NCBI GenBank assembly: GCA_964058845.1
Contig: CAXKVR010000105.1
Coordinates: 124,001-188,000, forward strand
Origin: Carex sylvatica
Taxonomy: Eukaryota; Streptophyta; Magnoliopsida; Poales; Cyperaceae
DNA length: 64,000 nucleotides
Direction: 5' to 3'
Every line of letters begins with the position of its first letter. Within the stretch, counting starts at the first letter, position 1. The position numbers and the translations under genes are program-made. Below the pieces are notes generated by a model, which did no database searches, was not told the origin of the DNA, and was given only the letters and a program-made list of their open reading frames with translations. This document shows positions 37,001-47,218 of the stretch, piece by piece.

Positions 37001-39691
37001 CAAAGCAAATCATGTAGGCTGCTGATAACAATAGGAAGTAGAAATACGAAATCAACCAATAGGGACCATCAGTTAATCCATGCATCTTCATCATTATTTT
37101 CAATTTTTGTTGTTTCTCGTACACCAAGTAAGTGAGTATAACCTATAATTCATGAGAAGTATGAATGTTAGTAAGATTATAATATTACTAATCTGAGTAA
37201 TTTATAAATAGTAATTCTACTAACCGGCAAAAGTAGCTGAACTATCCAAGTGAAGAACAAAGGACCCAGAAGAGAAGAGATATCGAATCGGTTTTTCGTC
37301 GCAGGCTTGGGTGTCTCTTTCACAAATTCAAATTCCATGGTCACACCAGCTCCTTTCAGAAACTTGAGAAATGCATTTGATGCCTATTATATGCAGGTGG
37401 CAAAAATTATCATTTTATTCTTTTTTCATTAAAGAAAATAAGAAGAAAAATTAGAAGAACAAACTATAACTTAATTGATGTCTATTTACATTTGGATCAG
37501 CATACCAATTTCAACATTGAACTGGACATACTGGTACTAATACAAGTACCAGTACCACTATAGATATTTTCTGGTTCCATTAGTTAATGGTCAAATACTT
37601 ACTCTTCGATGCATGATTATTTCCATGGAGTATGGAGTACTGATTGTGATCTTCATGTTCTAGTAGTGTTGATAAAACAAAACAACAAAAAGGAGTGGAG
37701 GATTGTTTGTACCGCATTCAAAGAGCGTGGCACCCTCTGGATAGCAATCTCCACATATGCTGTATTATTACTGTAGGTTGAGTTGTACCATATATCTAAG
37801 TTGTAGCCTTTCTCATTCGTATCTAGAAAGTCATAAGCTGCCAATGCAAAATTGCAAAAGTTTTGTCAGCTTTAAAAGAAATTATTCAAATATACTCCAA
37901 AAATATAACACAAGGATGAGAGCATACCAGTAAGAAACTCGTTCAATTTTCTCTCTGTATTGCTCTGCCGATAACCCTTAAATAGCTCATCATTTATCAT
38001 CGATGATGCATTGCGCCATAGTGACAACCCCTGAACGCATACTACATCTGTACATATTTCAAAGGAGGCAGTATAATTTAGTTTAACAAAAATATATGAA
38101 ATTGATTGTAGCTTTCAACTGAACGCATACTACATCTGTACATATTTCAACTGAAGAATTATAACAAATTAAAGAGTTGAAGGAGTACAAGCGGACCTAT
38201 ATCAAGGGATACCCCTTGGTAATTGATTGTAGCTTTGGTCGAAGAATTAGAGAGGCAGGATGTTTGAATGTAATAGACAGGCCTATCTGAGATGAATGCT
38301 GGTTCAATGTATTGAGTTTCTCTAGTGTATGTGTCTGAGCCCTGAAAAAGGAAAAAATAAATAGCTAACAATAGAGAAATTTCGAGCAATACAAACTTTA
38401 ATTTAAAACAAGCAACTCAGGTTAAGATTGTTAAATGAAAACTCACGGGTACAACTTGAGAGAAGAGAGCAATATAATCAGAAAAGTTGGGAGAAGAACT
38501 ATCCATCACTGGAAAGAGACTCCCTGCAAGAGCTGCCATCCAACCAACAACAAAGAAATGAATCACTTACACTATATGAAGTTGAAAACTATAACAAATT
38601 ATAAAAAAAGACAAAAATATAACAGAAAGAAAAGAAAATAACTAATTGAAAGCTATGAAAATATACTTTGTGCAAGTGTCTGGTTTTGACCAGTGAAGAG
38701 CAGAGTGGCAGGACAAGAGCCAGAGAGCTGGCATGACGAGTCAGGCAAATCATTAAACGGGAGATACACATTGCGGGCCGCGCGGTACTCAGGCCGGGGC
38801 ACCTGCATCATGGCTGGCCACTCAGACGGGTTGGCTATGGCGCAGCTGCTGATCTGATCCAGAGTCGAGTACTGGGGCCCACACACCTTCTGGCACGTGC
38901 CAGTACCATTAATGGGGGTGCACGTGCAGCCACACTGGTTCTTGGGCTTGTCAATCTCGTGGTTAATCAATGTTTGCATCAGTATCAAAAGGAGGCATAT
39001 TATGAATGGATATGCGACAATGCACACGTTCGACTTTACGTTCCTTTTCTGTTCATCACCAATATTAGTTTATTAGTGTACAGTTATTTTTAATGATTAA
39101 GGGAATTTGTTTAACTAATCACATGTATTAGTTAATCAAATATTGTATTGTAATCCGAACATTTTTGTCTAAGGGTGCACCAGTCAGTCAATACGTTGAA
39201 TAGTATTGCCTCCTGGGTTGGTTATAGTAAATACTAAATTGAAAAAGCAATCTCTTTCTTCTAGAAAACACAAAAAACAAAAGGGGTTCAATACAGTAGA
39301 TAGATATTGTCATTATTTTATTCAGCATTCAAACTAATGTACTAAAATGTCCAATTTTGTTGGAAATTAGCAAAATTCATCAGAATTAGGATACAAAAGT
39401 AACAAAACCAGAGAATAGGACATAAATATATGTTGATTATATTCAAATGGAGATAAGCTTCTGCTTTCACATAGAAGCTCTTGAATAGAAACTAAAATAT
39501 ATAATGGAACTAATGGAGATAGAAGAGTAGACCTGAAAGGTGAGATTCTTTCGGAGAAGAGCATTAGCCTGAGTTGAGAAGCTGGCTACGCCTCTCTCTC
39601 TTTCCACATCACCACCACCATCACCAGAGCCCAGATGCCTCAGCCCTGACGGCGATGGCGATGATGCTGGTACCGTTACTGATGCCTCCAT
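34004..39691 (-). CDS. ABCA-family half-size ABC transporter, copy 3 (18 exons, 983 aa)
   Basis: Exons: 39691-39533, 39048-38667, 38523-38447, 38341-38197, 38047-37928, 37837-37713, 37383-37225, 37142-36980, 36858-36733, 36610-36527, 36404-36016, 35815-35612, 35419-35310, 35146-35062, 34954-34826, 34709-34604, 34518-34430, 34303-34004. All phases close. The start is [10 protein letters not shown]. The nucleotide-binding domain is canonical: [41 protein letters not shown] Cys-rich first extracellular loop ([20 protein letters not shown]) follows the first membrane helix. This is the most compact copy, with no recognisable intronic insertion. Its last exon pairs with copy 4 ([19 protein letters not shown]). 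Intron 4 holds a short duplicate of the exon 5 acceptor region near 38118. A TATA word lies upstream. The role is as for copy 1. Confidence 0.91.
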
Positions 39692-39886
39692 CACAACTCT
39701 CTCTCTCTCTCTATCCTCACTCAGTTGCTTTCCTGAATACTATGATTACAATGATTATACAATCATTCCAAGATAGATTGATTTGAAATTATGTAACTTG
39801 GAGATGTAAACGAGACGAAGAGACGAGAGGAAGAAAGAGAGTAAAGAGAACTGAGTATTAGGCTATTAGCACGAGTTCAACTATAT

Positions 39887-39896
39887 ATTATTTATA
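39887..39896 (-). promoter_or_regulatory. Candidate TATA box of ABCA copy 3
   Basis: TATAAATAAT on the coding strand lies about 195 bp upstream of the start, in a position conserved with copy 4. Copies 1 and 2 have diverged at the equivalent position. Confidence 0.5.
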
Positions 39897-40790
39897 GTTC
39901 ATTATTGCTGCTCCACACGGTCTCTCTTTTCAGTTCCGTAATTCAATATAAAAGACAAAATTAAAATAAGAATTACTACAACGTATCTGTCATGATGTCA
40001 TCATACGCGTAGCGAGGAATTTTATCCGGGTAGAAAAAAAAAATTACGACTTAATATAGTTTTGTTCCGGACATTTTATCCATACCCAAAAAATATATAG
40101 TAATAATAATATTTTTGTTTATGTGGGTCTCTGGATCATTGTCGTCATGGTCAAGGCTCAAAGAGGCGCTGGAGTAGACGGCAAATACTGTCATTTTGCA
40201 TGCTTGGGATTTAGTCAAAATTATGACACGTAGTAACAGAACTACTCTAAATTTGAATTATAAAAATCGAACATAATTTTTTTTTTATAAATAGACTGTT
40301 ATCTACTCTAAACAATATACAATCTGAATTAACTAATTTACGACAGTCCACAACATGCATGTAATTAATTAATTAACTCACAGCTTACAATTTTGCTTGT
40401 GGGGATAATATTTACCGATTCTTTTTTATCTATAGCGCAAAAAAAACACATACTATCGTTTTTCCGAAAATTTCAGATTTACCACGACAACTGGATAATT
40501 CAGGAACTGATTATAATTTAATGAAGGGGCTTGTTTGTAAAACTATTTATAATCATTTTGGGGTTGTACCGTACTTATGTACGGTCAAAGTTTGACTTTT
40601 GTTCCTCTCTCCTTTTACTTTGAAAATTAAACCACGCCTTCCTTCCTAGTAATTCACTAAATTGGAAAGTTCTGTCAGCTGTCGATTAAAATTTGACAAA
40701 TACCCCACTACCCATTTACCTACCTACCTAATTAGCAACAGGCCATGCTTTTCATAATTAAGACCCTTTAATATTTCTGGGCCGAAATAT

Positions 40791-41182
40791 ATATAGAGTA
40801 AGGTTGACAGTGCTAAGGCTTAATATTCAACTTTTTAAAATTTTAATGGTCGATTCAAACCATTTATCTTGTTTTTCATATTAATATGTGTTTGGAAATC
40901 AAATTTTATATTTTTTTTTAAAAATTTACTATTTTTTTAAATAGGTAAAAAATCACTTGATCTAAAAAATTATGCACCATTCAGATATTTGATTTTCTAA
41001 CTATTTAAAAAAATAGTAAAAAAATTTCAAAAAATATAAAATTTGATCTCCAAATACATATTAATATGGAGAACAAGATGAACAGTTCGGACCAACCGTT
41101 AGGATTTTAAAAACTCGAATATTGAGCCGTAGCACCGTAGTCCTCTATGCAACCCATAGCACCCTAGCCTTACTCTATATAT
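40791..41182. mobile_element. Hairpin MITE (core family, variant d)
   Basis: The outer ends are TATATAGAGTAAGGTTGACA and, in reverse complement, TATATAGAGTAAGGCTAGGG. The core (ATGGTCGATTCAAACC ... TTAATATG) and its mirror match the family. The central part differs from the other variants. It abuts variant e. Confidence 0.72.
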
Positions 41183-41592
41183 AGGAATATGCTAGCATGC
41201 TATGCATAGCATTGAGGGTCTCCATGCAATTACTCAATATTCAACTTTTCAAAATCCTAACGGTCGATCCGAACCGTTCATCTTGTTCTCCATATTAATA
41301 TGTATTTGGAGACCAAATTTTACATTTTTTGGAATTGTTTTACTATTTTTTTAGATTTATTGAAAATCGTTGTTTTTTATGGTCCAGATTTGCTGAAAAC
41401 AGCAATTTTCAATAAATCTACAAAAATTATAAAACAATTCCAAAAAATGTAAAATTTGGTTTCCAAACACATATTAATATGGAGAACAAGATGAACAGTT
41501 TGGATCGACCGTTAGGATTTTGAAAAGTCAAATATTGAGCCGTTGCACGGTGGCCCTCTATGCTACGCATAGCATGCTAGCAAGTTCCTATA
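41179..41592. mobile_element. Hairpin MITE (core family, variant e)
   Basis: The outer ends are TATAGGAATATGCTAGCATG and, in reverse complement, TATAGGAACTTGCTAGCATG. The core with CCTAACGGTCGATCCGAACC, CATATTAATATG and TTTTACATTTTTTGGAATTG is present in both arms. It shares its left boundary with the right end of variant d. A further partial end (ATAGGGTAAGGCTAATATAC) follows at about 41605. Confidence 0.72.
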
Positions 41593-41999
41593 TATATATA
41601 TATATAGGGTAAGGCTAATATACTATGTCTCCAAACAATTTTACATATATATATATATATTCATTTTCTCTGGTGTTGTAGTAATAATTTTCAAGTTCAG
41701 CATTAGCAATTGTAAAAAGACCCAAGTAGTTTAAAATATAAGTCCGAAATCCAAATCACAATCAAATTGAAGTTAAGTAGTTAACCCAAATTTATGGGCC
41801 CGTATATGTACAATTTAAAGGCTTTTTAACGGTTTGACGCCATATGTTGAGCTAATTAACCTAATTTATCAAAATTTTGCACGCTTTAAGAAGTGCTGTC
41901 ATAAGCAAACTCAAAGCAGCTCCATAGTTTTTATTTTAGGTAACATGAATTTCATCTTCAATTTATCCAACAGAACTTCTAATTCTACATGATTGAAAT

Positions 42000-42155
42000 T
42001 TGAAGCTCATGAATTTGTAAATAATAAAAGATAAATGCATCCAAACTACAAACAGTACTGTCCCCAAATTGCTTTCCAAGCATGAAGATTTCTTCATTTA
42101 ATAACTTTTCTTATTTCGGATGGAATCTTGTTTTGTAATGAAAGAAGCGTAGAGG
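42000..42155. other. Stranded 3'-flank of a lost ABCA unit
   Basis: GATAAATGCATC, CAAATTGCTTTCCAAGCATG, AAGATTTCTTCATT and CTTGTTTTGTAATGAAAG match, in order, the 3' flank of ABCA copy 4 (46560-46690); the last part also matches the flank of copy 3 (33480-33540). No ABCA 3' exon remains next to it. The match ends where a Mutator-like terminus begins (about 42160-42250). Confidence 0.6.
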
Positions 42156-42173
42156 AGTAAATTTCAAACATTC

Positions 42174-42250
42174 CCCAATTTCATGTATACCCTCAAAAAG
42201 TTAGAAATTACGTATTTTCCCTCTAAAGTTCATAATATCATATTTATGTA
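42174..42250. mobile_element. Solo Mutator-like terminal fragment
   Basis: CCCCAATTTCATGTATACCC, then TCAAAAAGTT and ATTACGTATTTTCCCTCTAA, follow the terminal sequence of the element at 3940-4614 with substitutions. No partner end was found nearby, so this is a fragment or a decayed element. Confidence 0.5.
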
Positions 42251-42742
42251 ACATACCACGAAGAGAGGATGTAATGTAAGGCATGATGCTGGATGCAATA
42301 AAATTTTGGACATCCCATGACCTTCTAAATATCTCTATGTATATTCTTAACTGTTTCAAAAAAGTAAAAAAATAAATAAATATGTAAAAAATTGTAGTCA
42401 TGAAAACCTATATGTGAAAGTATATGAAATGTTGTAACAATGAACTTTTTTTTGATAAAAAGGCTTTTAGGCCCAGCTTCATTACTGAAACATAGTTAAG
42501 TTACAGTGTAACAATGAACTTGATTTGATAATATCACGATTGATTGAAAACACCTTATAATTTTCTGATATAGTTTACCGTTTTTTTTTTTTTTGATGGT
42601 TGATGGCAAGTTGCCGTCAACAGATATATTGATAAAAAAAGTTCTTAATTACAAGGACACGAAGCAATATAAAGGCTTGGCTCTCCTATCTATACAATGA
42701 GGTGAGCCACTCTAAAATATAAAACAGTAGATAAAACTCAAT

Positions 42743-43225
42743 TAGAGGTTTGCTTTTATCCGCCCGGGTCGGACCCGACCCGTACCCGCCCGTGCCCGTT
42801 ACCCGGGTTACCCGTGCCCGAGCCCGGGTATGGGTCGGGTAAACGGGTACACGGGTACGGGTAAAAAACGGGTAGGGTACGATTTTTTGGTTCAAAACCC
42901 GATCAAACCCGGTCCGATTTAAGTCCGACCCGACCCGACCCGACCCGACCAACCCGACCCGGACCCGGACCCGACCCCGACCCGACCCGACCCGACCCGA
43001 CCCGACTCGTACCCGACCTGTACCCGACCCCGTACCCAACCCCGTACCCGACCCCGTACCCGACCCGTACCCGTTAAAAAATTCAAAAAAATTCAAAAAA
43101 ATTCAAAAAAATTCAAAAAAATTCAAAAAAATTCAAAAAAATTCAAAAAAATTTCAAAAAAATTCAGAAAAAATTCAAAAAAATTCGAAAAAATTCAAAT
43201 TTTTTTGAAATTTCGAATTTGCCGC

Positions 43226-43256
<31 letters not shown>

Positions 43257-43543
43257 CAGAAAAAACCAGAAAAAAAAACAGAAAAAAAAAAAAAAAAAAA
43301 AAAAAAAAACCGGACCGGACCGGGTACCCGACCCGGACCGGGTACCATACCCGGACCGCCCTACCCGTGCCGGGTACCACGGGCACGGATAAAACTCGGG
43401 TCGGGTACGGTTTTTGAAAATTATACCCGAGTATACCCGCCCCGAGATACCCGTTTACCCGACCTACCCGTACCCGACCAAACCCGTGGCCCGACCCCGG
43501 GTAAACCCGGTCCGCCCGGACCCGGTCCGAGGGCACAGCCCTA
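42743..43543. mobile_element. hAT-like element nested in the LINE (801 bp, ACCCG-rich arms)
   Basis: Perfect 8-bp duplications AACTCAAT lie at 42735-42742 and 43544-43551. The ends are TAGAGGTTTGC and, in reverse complement, TAGGGCTGTGC. The arms are long GC-rich arrays of ACCCG/GGGTA words, and the middle is A-rich. Reading frames in the arms (Val-Gly-Arg repeats) are by-products of the array. No transposase is present. Confidence 0.85.
43078..43200. repeat. Decamer microsatellite (ATTCAAAAAA)n
   Basis: About twelve head-to-tail copies of a 10-bp unit, with minor variants, form the left part of the central loop of the hAT element at 42743-43543. Homopolymeric A tracts follow. Confidence 0.9.
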
Positions 43544-43729
43544 AACTCAATTGGTCAGATTCTGTTTAACAATTTGCTCTCCATGACTCAATTTCTAAAG
43601 TTGTGTCCGTTATGAGGCGGAGGACTGGTCTGCTTTTGTTAGAGAAGAATCTCCTATTCCTCTCCCTTCAAATTGCCCATGATCCTGCTGCCCAGATAAT
43701 ATGCCATAATGATCTCGAAGTTGGAGTCA

Positions 43730-44044
43730 TTAGGCGCCCTGTTTCCAGCCAGACCTATTGAATATGGCACCTCTACGCCTAGCGATGTTGTAGTGAGCCA
43801 TGAGACCCCACCAGAACCTGCCTGAATACATGCAGTCCCACATGATATGGTCCCTCGTCTCTACTAGATCGACTCCACATAAATGGCACCCCATTTGGAT
43901 TGTGCATCCCCTTGTCAGCAACGTTTCCTGAGTCAGTATTTTCCGATCCAACATTAGCCAGATGAAGACTTTCACCTTTAACGGCGCCTTAATTTTCCAC
44001 AGTTGCTTTAGAGTAACGGATAAGACACCACCATTGTGCAACAT
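43730..44044 (-). pseudogene. LINE zinc-binding (zf-RVT) C-terminal fragment
   Basis: The fragment reads LWKIKAPLKVKVFIWLMLDR, then a linker, then CHLCGVDLVETRDHIMWDC. That last motif is the C-x2-C...H...C zinc-binding motif found after the reverse transcriptase in plant LINE polyproteins (the zf-RVT family). About 105 codons are open. The polymerase and endonuclease are missing, so it is a remnant. Confidence 0.85.
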
Positions 44045-44791
44045 CCTGTAGGCCGATGCACATGAGAAATCACTCGTGTGGATCCATCTCCATTTCTTTT
44101 GGCCGTTTACCGTTTGACTTCAAAACCTTGGTTTCTCATAAGAAATATGCAAACAAGAACAAAACCAAGGTCATATATATAAAAGCCTCGTAAACAGAAC
44201 TGATAGAGCAATTAATGGCATATGTGAACTTGATTTCATTATCTTAAGCTTAATGCCATGAGTAAAACAAATCATATGTTCATAATCGTCAATAAAACAT
44301 AAACAGGGATCAAAGTGCAAAATTACACTCTTAAAGTCTGATAAAAAAAAACTAAGCTGCACCTTCATTTACAATTTCTTTTTTGATCTTCTTGGTATAC
44401 TGCTTTCTTTGGTTCTGTGAATATACATAGACAAAAATGTGTATAAAATGCGATAATAGGTACAAATCCTGTATAGAGCCTTGGTACCATTTGTAGGCCA
44501 CGGTACCAGTCACTTCATGCCCACATAGTAAGAAGAGATGCTGTACAAATTTTACTGGTACTGTGCCCTGCCCAAAAAAAATTACTGCCGGTCATAGAAT
44601 ATCCCTAAACTGTGCATATGGATAAGGTGTAATATGACAAGTGCCCCTAATTGAAATTTTCAATTTATTGGGATTATTGATAATTTCGTTGAGTAATTTA
44701 TTGAACCTCAGTCAGCGAAACTCGAGAAACGCACTGTGTACTGACACCAAGTTGATTCGCATTAAACAAAAAAAAAAATGACCAAGCTCTA

Positions 44792-45252
44792 TGTTGGGGG
44801 TTATTCAAGAAATGCGGAATATCGATACACAGGTACCAACTACAAAAAATCCACAAAAGACCCAATATACCGTATACCAACAAGATCCGAGCAATTAGAG
44901 ACAAATACAACTTGCGTGCAACCAAAATCAACAACAATAGAGAAAAAATGTTACCGCGAAATAGATCGAGTACAACAACACACAAGAGAAAGCAAACACA
45001 AGAGATAAGGTGATTCGGTCGAGCCTACTCCACCGGGAGGCAACCAACCAACAAACTTCACTATTAATCAAGAAATTACAAGGAGTTACAAGAGTGTTTC
45101 AATTGTTAGTACAAACAATCACTCTATCTCACCATATCTCTTCCCTTCTCTCTACTTCTCTCTTTCTGTTTCACTTAACAAGAGCCGCCAGCACCATTAG
45201 AGATTTGGGCCTATATAAAGGAGCATGGAATTGTTTGGGCCTAACTCCAACA
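44792..45252 (-). mobile_element. 3' LTR of a Ty1/copia element
   Basis: The segment is bounded by TGTTGG and CCAACA inverted ends (461 bp). Directly inside it, on the minus strand, is GGTGGAGAT, a polypurine tract as expected next to a 3' LTR. It contains a TATATAAAGG word on the plus strand (45212-45222; CCTTTATATA on the coding strand). The 5' LTR is absent, so a target duplication cannot be confirmed. Confidence 0.72.
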
Positions 45253-46170
45253 ATCTCCACCATAGGCTCAAATTGGCAACTCTCTCCATCGCCAACCGTC
45301 ACAGCCCAATAGTTGTCTGTCAGTAACACGTCGTCTCACCCAAGCCTCCTAGTCAAGAGACTACTGCATCAAACCTGAGTCCACGGCCCGTGGCCGCCCA
45401 GGTCCAATACCCCATGCAGTGTCAGTCATCATATGTCCACGCCTACATCCACCGGCATCAAGGTGCATGCGAGTATCAAGGCGGCCAAACCTGCCACCAC
45501 CGGCTCACCTCCATCTAGATCGTTGTCCAATGCCAAGCTCCGCCATACAACTTGTGTCCACCGCCATGGATCCACCGCAACGTGTCACGTCGTCACCTCC
45601 TACAGCTCCGCTCCTCGTGACCTCGCACAAAGCCATGGTACAATGGCTGCCAACAAGCACAGGCACGGTCCCGACGAAGATCGTACCGCTCGCCCTATCA
45701 AACCATACGTCGCATGTAGAAGTGCCAACTGATACGACAGTGGCCGCAGACTCCACCGTACCAACTATCTCATAGAGACCATTGCGTCTGGTACCCCGAA
45801 TAACAATCATGTCACCTTGAAGTACGTCAATGGACCCACCGCAGATCCGTAACTCATACCCGCGTGAATCCAACTCACTGAGTGACACAAGACCCCGTCG
45901 AATCGTGCGAATCATACCATTCCACATCCGGAACCTAACCGAACCAACTCCGGTAATCGACAAAGTCGATCCATCAGTCAAAGTCACAGCACCACCGGAC
46001 AAGTCACGAAAGGAATCAAAGCACTCTCTCCATGGACAAATATGAAATATACTCTCAGAATCTATCACCCAGCTACCACAGACGCCACCGCTATCGCTAC
46101 ATGCCCCATCACCAACAACCTCATACACATCTCCCTCACCTGTACACACAATGACATCACCGTCATGACC
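45253..46170 (-). pseudogene. Ty1/copia internal remnant (protease and pre-integrase region)
   Basis: The minus-strand frame contains SWVIDSESIFHICPWRECFD, the copia protease/zinc-knuckle boundary. The active-site DSG is changed to DSE. Downstream is VTLTDGSTLSITGVGSVRFR, then an IRRGLVSLSELDSRGYE segment of the GAG-pre-integrase type. Integrase, reverse transcriptase and RNase H are missing: the frame runs out and is followed by the polypurine tract and 3' LTR. The 5' side ends abruptly in ABCA intron 1 sequence at about 46171. Confidence 0.78.
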
Positions 46171-46425
46171 GACCACAACTTCTGCTTTCACATATAATGG
46201 AACTAATGGAGAGAGAAAAGAAAGAGACCTGAAAGGTGAGATTCTTTCGGAGAAGAGCATTAGCCTGAGTTGAGGACCTCGCTACGTCTCTCTCTCTTGC
46301 CACGTCATCACCTCCATCGCCGGAGCCCATTAGCCTCTGCCCTGACAATGATTGTGATGATGCTGGTACTGGTACTGATGCCTCCTCCATCACAGCTCTC
46401 TCTCTATATTCACTCAAGTGCTTTT
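46171..46425 (-). pseudogene. Orphan exon 1 of a fifth ABCA gene
   Basis: Positions 46390-46229 encode MEEASVPVPASSQSLSGQRL and onward to [13 protein letters not shown] (54 codons). These match exon 1 of the four intact copies and end at an intact GT donor. About 35 bp of 5' leader and about 55 bp of intron 1 are retained. Intron 1 then runs into copia sequence after CTTCTGCTTTCACATA. None of the other 17 exons is found between here and copy 3. Changes such as RDVARSS for RGVASFS suggest relaxed constraint. Confidence 0.85.
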
Positions 46426-46544
46426 AAAGGTTCATTAATTGTTTCATTTTAGGATCATTGTTGTTTTTATTTCATTGTTTTCTTTTGTGTTGTGCATTTA
46501 TTGTACAAGATATGAGAAGGAAAAAAATTGAAGAACAAATTAGA

Positions 46545-47200
46545 TATAAAGAGCTCCACCCATTTGCAAATAATAGAAGATAAATGCATCACATCTACAA
46601 ACACTGGCCACAAATTGCTTTCCAAGCATGAAGATTTCGTTTACTTTTTTTTTTTTTTTTTTTTACTGACTTCTTGTTTTGTAATGAAAGCAGTGTAGAC
46701 TGGTACATTGTTTTCCTTCCCTGTTTGGCATAGTTAACGAAATTTGTGGATTACTAACTATTGGTTGTCTATTATTGAATTTTCAATCTAATTGGACTTG
46801 GAAACTTAGTCGGATATTGCTTCTCCACTGGGAAAACTCTGGTTGTGACAAATTACATAAGCAATAACAAATTATCATTAAGAAAAAAAAAAATGAGAAA
46901 GTTATCCCTTCTGATTCAGCTATGATAAATAAGGATTCTATAATACATGAACAAGTCAATATACGAATAAGATGAACAATAGCTAAAAATTCACAAAACT
47001 GCTTTCACGACCCAATTATTCTTCATATACTACACAAAATATATAAACGTAAGAAATTTACATAGTCCAACCCCTCCCCTCCCCCTCCCACACACAAAAA
47101 AAATCAGATATTAATAAATACAACAAAGATAAAGAAAAGAGAAAAAAGGCAATAGAAAGGAAAAAAAAAAACTAACTAAACATGAGTAATCTTTATGCTG
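46545..47200. other. 3' flank of ABCA copy 4, repeated downstream of copy 3
   Basis: This region aligns with 33480-34000: CTTGTTTTGTAATG, TTTTCCTTCCC, GGTTGTCTATT, TTGAATTTTCAATCTAAT and AAATTACATAAG appear in the same order. It marks the edge of the duplicated ABCA unit. No gene is seen in it. Confidence 0.65.
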
Positions 47201-47218
47201 TAAATTGAACTTCTATAT

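Larger units (their letters stand above)
42581..44104 (-). mobile_element. 5'-truncated LINE insertion carrying an internal hAT element
   Basis: A 14-nt poly(T) on the plus strand (42581-42594) is the poly(A) tail of a minus-strand LINE. Matching GTTTACCG copies flank it at 42573-42580 and 44105-44112, the right one extended by TTT. The retained coding part is the zinc-binding C-terminal region (43730-44044). The reverse transcriptase is missing, which fits the 5' truncation usual for LINEs. An 801-bp hAT element splits the 3' untranslated part. Confidence 0.8.

Noticed and set aside
42686..43536. Long Gly/Arg/Val-rich frames and a polylysine frame
   Set aside because: These translate the ACCCG arrays, decamer repeat and A tracts of the hAT element. 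They are low complexity with no gene.
44792..46170. Complete copia retrotransposon
   Set aside because: Only one LTR, the polypurine tract and the protease/pre-integrase part are present. The active-site motif is altered and the polymerase genes are missing.
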